Assembly: GCA_947579605.1 (NCBI GenBank)
Contig: OX388306.1
Location: 2,108,001 to 2,172,000, forward strand
Direction of reading: 5' to 3'
Length of the DNA stretch: 64,000 bases
DNA from: Athripsodes cinereus
Taxonomy: Eukaryota; Arthropoda; Insecta; Trichoptera; Leptoceridae
Below the pieces are notes generated by a model, which did not search any database, was not told where the DNA came from, and saw only the letters and a list, made by a program, of their open reading frames with translations. A program made the translations under genes and the position numbers. Each line of letters opens with the position of its first letter. The first letter of the stretch is position 1. Positions 31,791 to 42,513 of this stretch are shown here, piece after piece.

Positions 31791-32089
31791 TTTGTATACC
31801 TATATTTTTTTATTTTATTTTTTTATTACATTTTATTTTATCCAAACAAACAGTTAAACAGTATACATTACAAAATATGAATTACATAGTAAATAAACCA
31901 AATGTATTGACAATTCACACAGATCGAGCTAGTCCCAAACTAAGACATGAATCTTGAATTATGGGTACTAACGCTTATGTAGTAGAATTCCATAACAAAA
32001 TTAAAAAACGAATGTTTTCTTTTACTTTATGATTTATTGGCGAGAGAGACGTTTTTCGTTTTTTTTTTTAATTTCTTAATTTCTTTATG

Positions 32090-32275
32090 CTAGCAGTCCT
32101 CTCTTTGCCATCAAAAAATTTAAATATTGTGAATGCGTGCAAAACCTCATCGCTGAATTTGAGATTTACAATTTCTTTATTTTTTCGTACACCTGCATTT
32201 TACAGGACACTTAAAATCTTACGGAAAAGAGTGGAAGACCAATTCAATGCCGAATACTCCACGGAGTTTATAATT
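32090..32275 (-). repeat. SINE-A fragment
   Basis: The match runs from AGCAGTCCTCTCTTTGCC through CCTGCATTTTACAGGACACT to AAGAGTGGAAGACCAATTC. Confidence 0.65.
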
Positions 32276-32314
32276 GTAAACATGGTGTTTTATTCGTATT
32301 TTTATGACTTCCAT

Positions 32315-32458
32315 AATACCATCACGGCACATCCCACAAGTGGGGCAGCCAGCAAAACAACCGCATGCAACAAACATGCAAGCAGTCTTCTCTGTGCCAA
32401 CAAAAAAATAAGAAATTCAGGATGGATAACAAAACTCATAGCTGAATTTAAGATGTAA
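32315..32458 (-). repeat. SINE-A 3' half
   Basis: ATACCATCACGGCACATCCC, ACAAGTGGGGCAGCCAGC and CTGAATTTAAGATGTAAA follow SINE-A in reverse. The copy stops where SINE-B begins at 32462. Confidence 0.7.
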
Positions 32459-32461
32459 ATT

Positions 32462-32680
32462 TAACGACCGGTGTGGTGCGGAGGCTAATGCTCTTGCCTT
32501 TGAGTCACGAGGTCCCCGGTTCGATTCCCGGCCAGGGCAAAATGAAGAATGGGTTAGTTGGAAGAGATCGCGCCTTTGCGATAAACACGCCCTCTGTATA
32601 TTGATTGTATTTAATTTGAATACCTTTTATGTATTTTTTTCAATCAATGTACAGTAAAGAATGAATAAATAAAAAAATAA
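32462..32680 (+). mobile_element. SINE-B with well-preserved tRNA-derived head
   Basis: The head (about 32464-32540) has an A-box-like TGGTGCGGAGGC and a perfect B box GGTTCGATTCCC, the internal RNA polymerase III promoter of tRNA-derived SINEs. The body follows: GGTTAGTTGGAAGAGATCGC and CGCCCTCTGTATATTGATTG. The tail is AGTAAAGAATGAATAAATAA. This is the only complete copy in the window. Headless copies are at 4416, 10258, 11688, 16569, 32925 and 35096. Confidence 0.75.
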
Positions 32681-32737
32681 ATAAGTTTTTTTGAATATTT
32701 CGTGATTTACACTGTGGAATTCCATATTTATTATTAA

Positions 32738-32866
32738 TTTATATTAAAAGAAACTTTCTATTTTCCACTAGAATTGTTACTGATGATGGAACAAGTAGTT
32801 GCGAAAACGTTTAAACTCTAATTAAAGTTATTCTAGTGGAAAATACAAAGTTTCTTTTAATATAAA
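32738..32866 (+). ncRNA. 37-bp inverted arms enclosing a CTGATGA/GAAA module (candidate ribozyme)
   Basis: TTTATATTAAAAGAAACTTT starting at 32738 is mirrored by the complement of the bases ending at 32866, giving 37-bp arms with one mismatch. The 55-nt interior holds CTGATGA (32780-32786), a weak hairpin (GGAAC/GTTGC) and GAAA (32803-32806). A long closing helix around the core words is the type-I hammerhead layout, but the helix II junction is not canonical. It could simply be a foldback repeat. Confidence 0.35.
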
Positions 32867-32924
32867 TAAATAAGAATGACCTGTTTCAAATTGTCCTAAG
32901 TTTGTTTGTTACATGTACCTATAT

Positions 32925-33050
32925 GGGTTGGCTGGAAGAAATCGCATATGCGATAAGCCCGCCTTTTGGTAGTTTATTGGAACAAAAAACATGTACACAT
33001 TATACATATATTGATGCCAATAAAGCTTTATTTATTTATTTATTTTATTT
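32925..33050 (+). repeat. SINE-B body copy
   Basis: GGGTTGGCTGGAAGAAATCGC, GATAAGCCCGCCTTTTGG and TGCCAATAAAGC lead into a TTTATTTA tail. It is a diverged headless copy. Confidence 0.5.
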
Positions 33051-33184
33051 ATATGTGTGTAGTGCTTTGTATATACATATGTGTATCGTCGTGTTAGTAC
33101 CCATAATACAAGATTTATTTCTTAGTTTGGGACTAGCTCGGTCTGTGTGAATTGCCAAAACATGACGTTATGTTATGGAAATTG

Positions 33185-33250
33185 TCTTACTCTACCTACC
33201 TTTTACAGCACACTCGAAAATTTACAGAAACAAGTGGGTGGTTTATTCTT
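33185..33250 (-). repeat. SINE-A head fragment
   Basis: TACCTTTTACAGCACACTCG to ATTCTTTGCCAGGG is the reverse of the SINE-A 5' region. Confidence 0.55.
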
Positions 33251-33589
33251 TGCCAGGGAATAATCCATATTCTAATACAGTATTATTATTTGCGATTGAC
33301 TCCTATCGAATAATACTTTTCTTCTTGTTAGTTTATTATTTCGACGATAGTAATAATAATAATAATATGATTTGAGAATAATACACCTGTAATATGGGTC
33401 CATAGCCCCCCGCTGGGCCCAGTATGGGGTCCGAGGTCCCACATTATACAACTGGGATCAGCTTCTAATTGTACTCTCTATATATCATATCCCATCATAT
33501 TTTATGCACAGTATTTCATTTGTACGGAACAAGTTAACTTTAAATTAACACTTATTATTTTTGATGTCGCTAGATTCATTACATATTTA

Positions 33590-33838
33590 TTTATTATTAT
33601 ATCCCAGAAGTGGGTTAGGCAATAGACCAGCTGCATGTAATAAACATACAAACTGTTCTCTTTGTGCTGCCGACAAAAAATTAAAACATTGAGGATTCGT
33701 GGCAAACCTCATGGCTGAATTTGGGAGGTAAATGTCTTATTTTTTTCAAACACCCGCCATTCATAGAACATTCAAAAACTTACGGAAAAAAGTAGTACTG
33801 TAGACCAATTCATTGCCGATTGCTCTACGGATAAGATT
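33590..33838 (-). repeat. SINE-A, nearly full but diverged
   Basis: The match runs from ATCCCAGAAGTGGGTTAGGC to CCGATTGCTCTACGG in reverse, with the middle blocks preserved (GGCAAACCTCATGGCTGAA, CGCCATTCATAGAACATTC). Confidence 0.65.
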
Positions 33839-34504
33839 ATTATTATTACTGACAATAAGACAGTTCTTACAAGGATCATTACAGCTGAAAGCAAATGCGA
33901 TCCCAAAAGATAGCCTCAAACGATATTCAAACAACAACACAACTACAATATATCCTCAATTTTTCTTATAAATTCTGCTTACGTTACTTTACAGATATTA
34001 ATTTGAATAGCCCTTTCCACTGGGGATTTTGCCAATATGTTTGTTTCGCCTCATTGAGGCTGATTAAAAAAAATTGTGATGACGAAGATAGGAAGAATAA
34101 AACGTAAATTACAATTGGTTTAGAAATTTGCCGTTAAATCTATAGAGCCAAAATGCCAAATGCATTTTTTTAATGTTTTATAATTTACATATTGTCTAAC
34201 ACAAATCACTCGTACCGGGTGGAATGCCTTAAATGAATAAAAATATCGTCTTACGACTTAAAAATAATTAAGACAAACATAAATATAAATATTATTCTTT
34301 TTTTTCTGCGTTGAATTTAAAGTTTCTACGTTACGTCCAATAGCTTCTAGTTGATGAATATTCATAGCATCATATTGTACCACCCTTGTCATCGATGTCC
34401 ATATACGGAATCCATTATAAAACAACGCTTTAGTTGAAAATACATACGTACCTGTTTAATAAAATCACCGAATATTTTGGAAAAAGCTCTTATTACCTAC
34501 TTAA
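33839..34504. other. AT-rich stretch with a short repeat tag
   Basis: 34207-34229 repeats the TACCGGGTGGAATGCCT tag of 871-894. Nothing else is recognised. Confidence 0.45.
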
Positions 34505-35043
34505 ATTATATATAATGAGTTACAATCCATTGGATTGGTCTGCAACGAGTTTGGTTTTTCTTCTCCATTCGTCTCTATTCTCAGCCAGTCTTTTCAGCTC
34601 TACGTATGAGCCACAGTTCATGTCCCTCTTCAGTTGGTCCATATATGCGTCTCTTGGTCGGCCTCTGCCATTTGTCCCCTCGGTCTTACCCTCCGCGATG
34701 GTGATGAGTAGTCCTGGGTGCCTGATGTTGTGGCCAATCCAGTTAGCTCGTTGTTGGCTGATTCTCTTAAGAAGTTGCCTTTTTTCGCCTACCCTGGTTA
34801 ATACTTCTTCGTTTTCGACGTGCTCCGACCAATGGATCTTAAGCATGCGTCTGTAGCACCACATTTCAAAGGCCGCCAACCGTCCGTTTTCACTCTTGCT
34901 GATGGTTCACGTCTCACAACCATAAAGCAGAATGCTCCATACAAAGGCTTTAGTAAGGTTCTTCCTTACGTTTAAGTCAATATTTGGGGATTCCAGTATC
35001 TTCGATTTTTTGTTAAAGGCAATCCTTGCCTGGTTTATTCTAC
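34505..35043 (-). pseudogene. RTE-type LINE C-terminal pseudogene
   Basis: Reading right to left: NKKSKILESPNIDLNVRK, AFVWSILLYGCET, a TGA stop at about 34907, then FEMWCYRRMLKIHWSEHV and a GRGRPRDAYMDQLKRDM block, ending at the TAA at 34520. Apart from the TGA the frame is open. 7345-7765 and 41118-41290 are other copies. The reverse transcriptase is missing (5'-truncated). Confidence 0.8.
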
Positions 35044-35095
35044 TTAAATTACATAATATTAAAACTAGGTACCTAAATTTATTTATTCTATTAAC

Positions 35096-35236
35096 AAAAC
35101 TACCTAAATTTATTTATTTTATTTTTATTTATTTTATTCTTCACTGTACATTGGTTACAATATTACATTATGAAATAGTGGCATAAAAATAACAATTATA
35201 AATTCAATGTACAGAGGGCGAGTTTATCGCTAAAAC
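35096..35236 (-). repeat. SINE-B body copy
   Basis: ATTCTTCACTGTACATTGG and TGTACAGAGGGCGAGTTTAT match SINE-B in reverse. Confidence 0.65.
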
Positions 35237-35382
35237 TTTTATTGGGGCATAATTAGTAGAATTCCATAATTGGATAAATTGAATCACGCGTTTTGTTCTA
35301 CTATACGCCGTCTTTCAACTTCTTAGGATAGTGACCTAAAAAATTCGAAAAACAAATACATCCAGCGACTATATTATAAGCT

Positions 35383-35545
35383 GCGGTGTGGAAAGGCGGC
35401 AGATGTCCTGGTTGAGAAATATCCGAGAGTGGACCGGAGTCCAGAGGGTGGAAGAATTGTTCCGGCTAGCACAGGACAGAGAAACCTTCGCCAAGGTGTT
35501 AGCTGACGTTGGGGGGACCTGACATGGCACATTAATTAGAAGCAC
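35383..35545 (+). pseudogene. LINE 3' fragment, RNIREWTG family, copy 1
   Basis: The frame gives SWLRNIREWTGVQRVEELF and AQDRETFAKVLADVGGT, ending in TGA. The same C terminus recurs at 55427-55580. It is the end of an RTE-like polyprotein, and the rest is missing. Confidence 0.65.
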
Positions 35546-35573
35546 TATATTATATTTGTTTTTTATTATTAAA

Positions 35574-35850
35574 CTATACAATACTATATCTTCCCTCACT
35601 TCGTGTCCCAAGTGGGGTACGCCGAGAGAGCATAATGCCATATATATCTATCCTTACATACATCTTTCGCTTCTTCTGCATTCTTACAATTTCTCATGTA
35701 CGCGCGTAGATTCCTCTTATTCATCACACGGCTGTCCTTGAGAATTTGATCCACGTGATCAAGCCACGTGGTTTAAGGACGCTCGTACTTCCTCACACCT
35801 CTTTTCTCAGACAAGTATATTCTCTTTGTCATTCTTTTCTCATTCATTCG
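35574..35850 (-). pseudogene. RTE fragment of the 37.6-kb family
   Basis: The minus strand follows 37790-38065: a GRP-like block, GLITWIKFS-equivalent bases (CACGTGGATCAAATTCTCAA), then TACCCCACTTGGGACACG and a TATAG-like tail. It has frameshifts. Confidence 0.7.
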
Positions 35851-35872
35851 TTAACATGTTTATTATTTAAAC

Positions 35873-36209
35873 CAAGGGTTGCCAACCCGCGGCCCGCGGG
35901 CCACAGGCGACCCGCGGGGTGCCTGCTTGTGGCCCGCGAAGCATATGCACACTTTTTTTAATAATAGTCGGTACTAGTACCTACCAGTCACTTTTTTTGA
36001 AAAAATGTATTTCGGAGATAATAATAAAAAACCGAAGAATATGCAAAACATCTCAAATTCCTACACCATTTTGAAAATTTGGTGACGGGGGGGGGGAGCA
36101 TAAATTTTAAGGTGAAGAAAAATTATTATATGGATTATATCGTTGTGGCCCGGTAGGAAATCTCATTTCTCAAATTTGGCCCGGCTGCTGAAAAGGTTGG
36201 CCACCCATG
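35873..36209. mobile_element. hAT-like non-autonomous element
   Basis: 337 bp with termini CAAGGGTTGCCAACC and the complement of GGTTGGCCACCCATG, flanked by the exact 8-bp duplication ATTTAAAC (35865-35872 and 36210-36217). An 8-bp TSD and CA(N)GGG...CCAACC ends fit the hAT superfamily. Subterminal GCCCGCGG/GGCCCG words may be transposase sites. No transposase frame is present. Confidence 0.85.
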
Positions 36210-36217
36210 ATTTAAAC

Positions 36218-36814
36218 TGAATTAATATATTGGTGGTGAAATTTTTCCTTTGCATTTCCAGTTTATATATAGTAAATATTATTGCCTTCCACACGACGTT
36301 TCGAGCAGGATTCAACCTGACATCATCTAGGTCGTTCAGGAGAGGCGCAGGCTTCGATGGCGCGCATGTCGCAGAGGAAGCAGACGACGATAAGTAGGTA
36401 CATAGGGTACCTATAAAAAAAAAACACAACTATATTTTTATTTTATTTTTATTTAAGTGTTAAATATTAACAACATAGTCACGCTCTTTATCATCGTCAG
36501 TGACACAAAAATCTTCTAAACAACCATATCCATATCTCTTCTATTATGCCCTAATGACTGTTTCATGAACTTATCATTCTTTTGTTAGAAATATACTACA
36601 AAAGACAGCTTCTTTTCATCGACAACAAAAAATATATACAAAAAGGTGAAAAGTGGGCATTTCTTTGTGAACAGATCATAGGTGACAAGCTTCTTTATGA
36701 TCACACCATTCACACGTCATTGTTGGATTTTATAAACGACTCCCGTTAAATTTGACGAAATTTTAATTTTTTTCTTGAGACATAAAATTTTAGTTTGAGG
36801 ACAGTATTAGTACC
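36218..36814. other. Anonymous DNA
   Basis: The minus strand at about 36292-36332 contains GATGATG...CTCGAAACGTCG, a loose member of the stem-GAAA class. There is no gene. Confidence 0.4.
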
Positions 36815-37055
36815 TACTACTACTTTACCATCACTGTATATCCCACAAGAAGTTTAGCCAGCAAATAAGCTGCGTATAATAAACATACAAGCTGTCTTCT
36901 CCATGTAACAAAAAATAAGACATTCAGGATGGGTGACCCCATAGCTGAATTTATATAATTTTTTAATAGTAACATAAGTAATTTTTTTTTAAATTTTTTC
37001 GAACACCTACTTTTTACAGGACAAACTGAAGGTTAAATTGGGAGACCATGTGCAG
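36815..37055 (-). repeat. SINE-A, diverged
   Basis: TACCATCACTGTATATCCCA to TACTTTTTACAGGACAAACT follow SINE-A in reverse with several indels. Confidence 0.6.
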
Positions 37056-37059
37056 AGAG

Positions 37060-37400
37060 ACATATTTATTAAGAAATTAAACAATTCGAATGAAGACAGC
37101 AATGATTGCCGATGTTGTTGCACAAATTTTTTCAAAAGACAAAATGGCAATGGGCTGGGTACAAAGTTGTAAGAGAGGTTGATAGATAGATATTTAGGAT
37201 TCCGTAGTCAAGACCGAGCGAGAGAAGACATGAGAATTATACGTAGACTCTAAAGGAGATGGGCTGATAATATTGATAAAAATTGTCCAGGTTATAAAAA
37301 ATAAGATGGTTTTTGTCTCTTGCCGCTGTAAAAATGCACATGTCCAGAAGCAGAAAGATGGGGGCTTGTAGAAACTCTCCGGACTCTTAACATACACGAC
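37060..37400 (+). pseudogene. Possible heavily decayed RTE fragment
   Basis: Scattered codons resemble the RTE tail (ADVVAQIF, KMAMGW, then RRWADNI at about 37254-37274) but with many stops. The assignment is weak. Confidence 0.3.
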
Positions 37401-37589
37401 GACAAAAATACTATGATTTTACTTTTTATTTAACTTGAATTATTCAATGAACTGTTTTATTTTTAGTATATATGAAATACATATATGTACATAGGTACTG
37501 CATATTATATGTCTGACTAGTCCAAGTGACTTTATAGTAAAGGCTTAAAAACAATAAAAATAAATAAAGTAATAAATAAAATTAACTTC

Positions 37590-38085
37590 ACTGATGTATG
37601 CAAGCGAAACTTGGACATGGCTGAAGAAGGACGAGAGTGGAATAAATGCAGTGGAGATGCAATCACTGAGAAGAATGGTAGGTAAAACATTGCGTGATAG
37701 AGTAAGAAATGAGGATATTAGAAGAATGAGTGGATGCAAGAGGAGTGTTGTTGATAGAATGCGTGTAAATAAATTGAGATGGTTTGGTCATGTGGAGCGA
37801 ATGGATGGGGTAAGATTGACGAAGAGGGTGTATTTATCTGAAAGAGAGGGTGTGAGAAAGCGTGGACGTCCAAGAACTACGTGGCTTAACCACGTGGATC
37901 AAATTCTCAAGGACGGTCACGTGTTAAGTAAGAGGAATCGGTGTGCATGTATGAGAAACTGGATGAATGTAGAGGAAGCGAAAGAAGTATGAAAGGATAG
38001 AGCGACATGGCGTTCCGTTCTCTCTGCCTACCCCACTTGGGATACGGCGTGAGGGTATAGTATAGTATAGTATAGGTAGTATAAA
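37590..38085 (+). mobile_element. 5'-truncated RTE-type LINE, presumed partner of SINE-A
   Basis: The frame 37594-37992 reads MYASETWTWLKKDESG, then LRDRVRNEDIRR, KLRWFGHVERM, RKRGRPRTTWLNHVDQIL and RNWMNVEEAKEV. This is the end domain of RTE polyproteins after the reverse transcriptase. The ATG is internal. The 3' UTR ends in CTACCCCACTTGGGATACGG and a (TATAG)n run. SINE-A ends in almost the same ~45 bp. Other fragments of this family are at 6640, 35574 and 50955/51430. Confidence 0.8.
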
Positions 38086-38790
38086 TAAAATTAAGTTGGT
38101 AAGTAAAATATTAAGATTCAGAGAACATACAGACTTCAGACAGAAATTAAATATTTTATTTTATTATTTTATCAAAAAATATACGACAATGACAATGCAA
38201 ATTTGTTTTTTTTTTTGTTATTCTTTTTTTATAAGTACTTGTGGGAGTCCTTATAAACAGTAGTTATGTTAAGATATTATTAATAAGGTGAAAAAATGTT
38301 GTATTTCAACGTATTTTTAACAAAAAACCTTATATAAATCATATTGCACAACTTTTTTAAATTTTCAAAAATTCACACACACTCAAGTCAAGCGTATCAA
38401 TTCTTGAATAACAAGTGCATGAATTGACGATATTTTTGATAGTCTTTTGTGTGAATTAAAATATAATTGACGATATTTTTGGTAGTCTTTTGTGTGAATA
38501 AAAAAAATTGATTTCTTGGAAATCAGTGAATAAAAAAAGTAATGACGCATATTTTATTAATTTTTTTCATAACATCTCAGATACCTACTCCTTTAAGTAG
38601 GGTAATCAGAGACCGACTGGAAATAATGAACGTTCAGATTATCCTTTCCGTATTTAACGTACAAAAAAAATATTCAGAGTGGATGTGCCGTACCTAGTTG
38701 CTGAACCAAAGAAAATATGCATTATTTGCTACAATCTATCTATTTTTAACCCCTTGGAGCCCCGGTATATAATAAGTAAGTCTTATACTC
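38086..38790. other. AT-rich stretch, no gene seen
   Basis: A very degraded SINE-A-like match may lie at about 38585-38710. Otherwise nothing. Confidence 0.4.
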
Positions 38791-38794
38791 TTTT

Positions 38795-39325
38795 TCATAA
38801 GTTTTCAAATGTCCTGTAAAAGGCAGGTGTTCGAAAAAATTAAGACATTTTACATCTTGCTCCAACTGTGTTGTGAAAGAAATTTTAATTTGTTCTTTGT
38901 GGATTGTGTTACGCCGTCTATGTAATTTTTTTTTTTTTTTTATTTATTTATTTAAAAAAATGGGCAACATACAATAAAATTTTACAAAATATAACATAAT
39001 TACCATTAAACATATTTCTTGTACTTGACCAGCCCATCTTTGAATTCATTATTATTATTATTATTGCCAGTACAGTACAAACACAGAAAGAAAAAAAGAA
39101 AAGAAAAGAAAAAATAAACAAATATTTCATTCCTGTCTAATGTGGCTCCTAAAAAGGCTCCTAAAAAGGTAATAAAAAATTAGTAATCTCAGATTCAGTT
39201 ATGATTTTGGCGACCCATCCTGAATGTCTTAATTTTTTGTTGACATGGAGAGGACAGCTTGTATGTTTATAACATGCAGTGATTCCGCTGGCTACCTCAC
39301 TTGAGGGATGTGCCGTGATGAAAAT
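38795..39325 (+). mobile_element. SINE-A split by a ~330-bp insertion
   Basis: 38795-38858 (CCTGTAAAAGGCAGGTGTTC to TTTACATCTT) and 39190-39325 (CAGATTCAGTTATGATTTTG to GGGATGTGCCGTGATG) are the two parts of one copy. The intervening 38859-39189 is A/T-rich anonymous DNA with poly-T and AAAAGAAAAG runs. Confidence 0.6.
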
Positions 39326-39510
39326 CGCCCACCCATAAAGCTACCAACGTACAAAAATCTTCAAAAATATTCTATGAATAAATTATGCAATAATAAATTT
39401 ATAAATATAATTACTTATTTCAGACAAAAGCCATGTCGCGAAAGATCAAAAAGAGAAAAATAAAAAAAAACTTAGGTCGACTTTAGTAGTGACATATTAT
39501 TATGAATATT

Positions 39511-39761
39511 TCGATGGTATAGCGCACAGATGTGGTAAGTGCAGTTTTTACCGAAAGTGAGTTATTATACGCATGCCAATCTATATCATCTGAAGTATGT
39601 TCCTTAGGAATATTATTGCGTAACTCTGTGTCATTCACGAGATATTTAGCAAAAACTATGTGTGGTTAGTACCAAAGTGTATGGCATCTCAAACTTTCAA
39701 CATTGATTATCTCAAAACTATGAAAACTGCACTTACCACATCTGTGCGCTATGCCATCGAT
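39511..39761. mobile_element. MITE with ~40-bp terminal inverted repeats
   Basis: TCGATGGTATAGCGCACAGA at the left is mirrored at the right (complement of TCTGTGCGCTATGCCATCGA ending at 39760). The match extends through TGTGGTAAGTGCAGTTTT. It is ~250 bp and non-coding, of unknown superfamily, with no clear target duplication. Confidence 0.7.
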
Positions 39762-40546
39762 TTAATACATTTTTTTAAAAGAAGAACAATATTCAAACTT
39801 AAATTACATCGTTTAACATGTTCGAATGTTACGGGACCCCTAGTGTTAACCGTGGACAAAAAAAGACAGTTAAAAAACACCGAAAAAGCATTAATTTTAG
39901 GTAAAATATAATATTCACTTAAGTGGTATACATAGTTATGTATATATGTGTCGATCCTTTTGTAGGTAAAAATAATAATTTTAAAATAAAATTTTAAAAA
40001 TTATGTTAAACAGTTTATGACAAGTCATTTTTGTGAAATATTAGATTTAAATTTTTGCACCTGTTTACTAAAAAAAAACTTTTTTTTTGTCCTGATCCCA
40101 TTTTGCATCGTTCTCATGCATCAAGTTGTTTTTTTTTGTGGCTACTGGTAGTTTTGAATTTTGTAACAAAAGGAGAAACTATTTTTCATGATTTAAGCAC
40201 ATTTCAAGTGGGTACGCCCTTTTTCATGCCAATCACTGACCCGGTAGCTAAAAATTTGCAAAAGGTATAAAATGTTTTTTGGAATATCATTTAATTTTTG
40301 AAAACACATATAGGTATAAAACATAGAAGCCTTATGCCTTGATATCGGGATAATTATGTAATTTTTTTTCTGTCACTAGGCTGTTATTTTTTAGGTGACC
40401 ATGACTGATCATATGGAGACATATCTGGTTGTAAAATTTTGAGACGTGTGGATGGCAATTCTGCCGCTACTATAATCCGCGGAGTCTTCGAAATATCCAT
40501 TAGTGGAAAATGTTATGGAATAAAATAAAATCTAGAATAAAAAAAT
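39762..40546. other. AT-rich stretch, no gene seen
   Basis: Two short frames (39660-39911, 40055-40270) have no recognisable similarity and low-complexity composition. Confidence 0.45.
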
Positions 40547-40806
40547 ATCCCGTGGAGCACCCGGTAAAGAATTGGTCTCCCACTCTTCTGCGTAAGTTTT
40601 CGAGTGTCCTGTAAAAGGCAGGTGTTCGAAAAAATTAAGACATTTTACATCTTAAATTCAGCGATGAGGTTTGCCACCCATCCTGAATGTCTTGATTTTA
40701 TATTGGCACGAAGAGGACAGTTTGCATGTTTCTTACATGCAGCTGATCTGCTGGCTACCCCACTTGTGGGATATGCCGTGATGGTATAGTAGTAGTAGTA
40801 GTAGTA
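40547..40806 (+). mobile_element. SINE-A, full-length copy
   Basis: Nearly identical to 13327-13581 over the whole length. It ends in (TAG)n, here GTAGTAGTAGTAGTAG, instead of (TATAG)n. The close match implies recent amplification. Confidence 0.8.
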
Positions 40807-40944
40807 ATTAAATAAAATAATTTGATTTTTTTTTTTAAATAAATGGGGTTAGATAAGCATATATGTATTATGTTTACGCGAATTTCTAAAAAATGATTTG
40901 AACACAAACATAGAATACTTTCAAAAATATAATTTTATATATTG

Positions 40945-40990
40945 AACTTTCGGAAAGAGTCCATCTTCAAAGTCAGACTCTGACTAAACA
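40945..40990 (-). ncRNA. Stem-GAAA module, weak copy
   Basis: The minus strand reads TTGAAGATGGACTCTTTCCG followed by GAAAG, a relative of 58617-58640. The first core base is T, and the hairpin is short. Confidence 0.2.
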
Positions 40991-41054
40991 AAACAAAAAG
41001 ACAAACCTAGACATGTAAAAATCGCTAGTAAGATTAAGCGGTTTGTGGACTGCG

Positions 41055-41092
41055 ATCTGATCTCATTAGTGGGATATGCCGTGATGGTGTAG
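41055..41092 (+). repeat. SINE-A 3' end fragment
   Basis: AGTGGGATATGCCGTGATGG and TGTAGTA are the SINE-A terminus. Confidence 0.5.
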
Positions 41093-41117
41093 TAATATTA
41101 AGAGAAGGAGGGGTTGG

Positions 41118-41290
41118 GGGTGGTGGTGTCTTTCTTCATCTGGATTACAATTCACTGGATTAGTCTGCAACATGCATGTTTTTTATCCACTTTTCCCCAT
41201 CTCTTACCAGTCTTTGCAATTTTTCGCCTGTGCTACAGCCTAAAACGCATGTCCTCCACCACTTGTTCCATGTAAGTGTTTGTTTTACTA
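41118..41290 (-). pseudogene. RTE 3' fragment of the 34.5-kb family
   Basis: ATTACAATTCACTGGATTAG at the left end matches the 34505-34540 terminus. The upstream codons (WRTCVLGCS, EKLQRLVRD on the minus strand) follow the same C-terminal domain. Confidence 0.6.
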
Positions 41291-42244
41291 TAAACATTAT
41301 GGGAAAATCAAATAGTTTGTAGGAAACGTGATTTAAATATAAGCTCTCTGACTGTTATCAAGAGTTATAGAACATAACCTCACAATAATTTGTCATTATC
41401 ATAATATATGCTATTAGGTACGCTCAAAACCCATCAAGAATCATTACATAGACTTTTGATCTACTTACCATATAAAACATCGACTACGTAGGTACCAGTG
41501 ACGGGACTAGACTTTTTATATTGGGCATGCTTTTGTATTTTATTTTTTTTTATAAATTCCACAACTTAGCCTAGGAATTGAAGTAAATACTCGACTTTTC
41601 AAATTTCCATCCCCACCCCAGTCGCCAAATTTACAATTTGTTATAGGAATTTGAATATTTTACGGTCTCATCGTTTTTGTATAAAAATTTCAGACAATAT
41701 TCAACTTTTTTGCAAGCCATGCGGTGTTTTTTTGCATATATGGAAAGCATGCCACTGGCAGGTATTCTTACTAATTCAACAGTAATGGTCCGTAGTGTAA
41801 TAGGTAATACAGCAAAATAATTTGGGCCGGGGTCATGCTTCTAAGTTCACTTATTATGATTCACCTAAAAGGTTGCATAGTTTAAAATATCATTAAGAAT
41901 CAATTTGCTTATTACATTTACGATTTGAGTGAGCTTTCTTAAAACTAGCTTTTATGTACATACAGCTTCGTAATAATAATAGGTACTCCATAAATACGGA
42001 ATTAAATAAACGCTTGAAGTTCGTAGTGTAATCAAAACATTGAAATGAACTATACACACACATTGGAATAAATTCATTTACGTTCCTATGTGAAAATTTT
42101 TCGGAATATTTATACTACTTTCAGCGATTTTATTAAGAACACAGGGTAGGAACAAACCTCCTCTTGCATCTGGCAAAAATTAAGTCAAATCTTCAACATC
42201 ATAATTTTATATCCATTTATGTTAAAAATAAATACTTAGTTAAT
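41291..42244. other. AT-rich stretch, no gene seen
   Basis: No recognisable gene or repeat. Confidence 0.45.
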
Positions 42245-42513
42245 ACTACTACTACTACTATACCATCACGGCATATCCCACAAGTGGGGTAGCCAGCAGA
42301 TCAGCTGCATGTAAGAAACATGCAAACTGTCCTCTTCGTGCCAATATAAAATCGAGACATTCAGGACGGGTAGCAAGCCTCATAGCTGAATTTAAGAAGT
42401 AAAATGTCTTTTTATTGAAAAATATTTTTTTCGAACACCTGCCTTTTACAGGACACTCGAAAACTTACGCAGAAGAGTGGGAGACCAATTCTTTACCGGG
42501 TAGGTACTCCACT
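42245..42513 (-). mobile_element. SINE-A, nearly full-length copy
   Basis: The match runs from the (ACT)n tail and ATACCATCACGGCATATCCC to CAATTCTTTACCGGGTAGGT in reverse. It has a small AT insertion in the middle. Confidence 0.75.

Noticed and set aside
32464..32540. Possible functional tRNA gene
   Set aside because: The B box is perfect, but the 5' half lacks proper D and acceptor pairing and the SINE-B body follows directly.
36292..36332. Strong hammerhead candidate on the minus strand
   Set aside because: GAAAC and GATGA are present, but the surrounding pairing (ACGAC/GTCGT) forms a simple hairpin rather than the three-helix junction.
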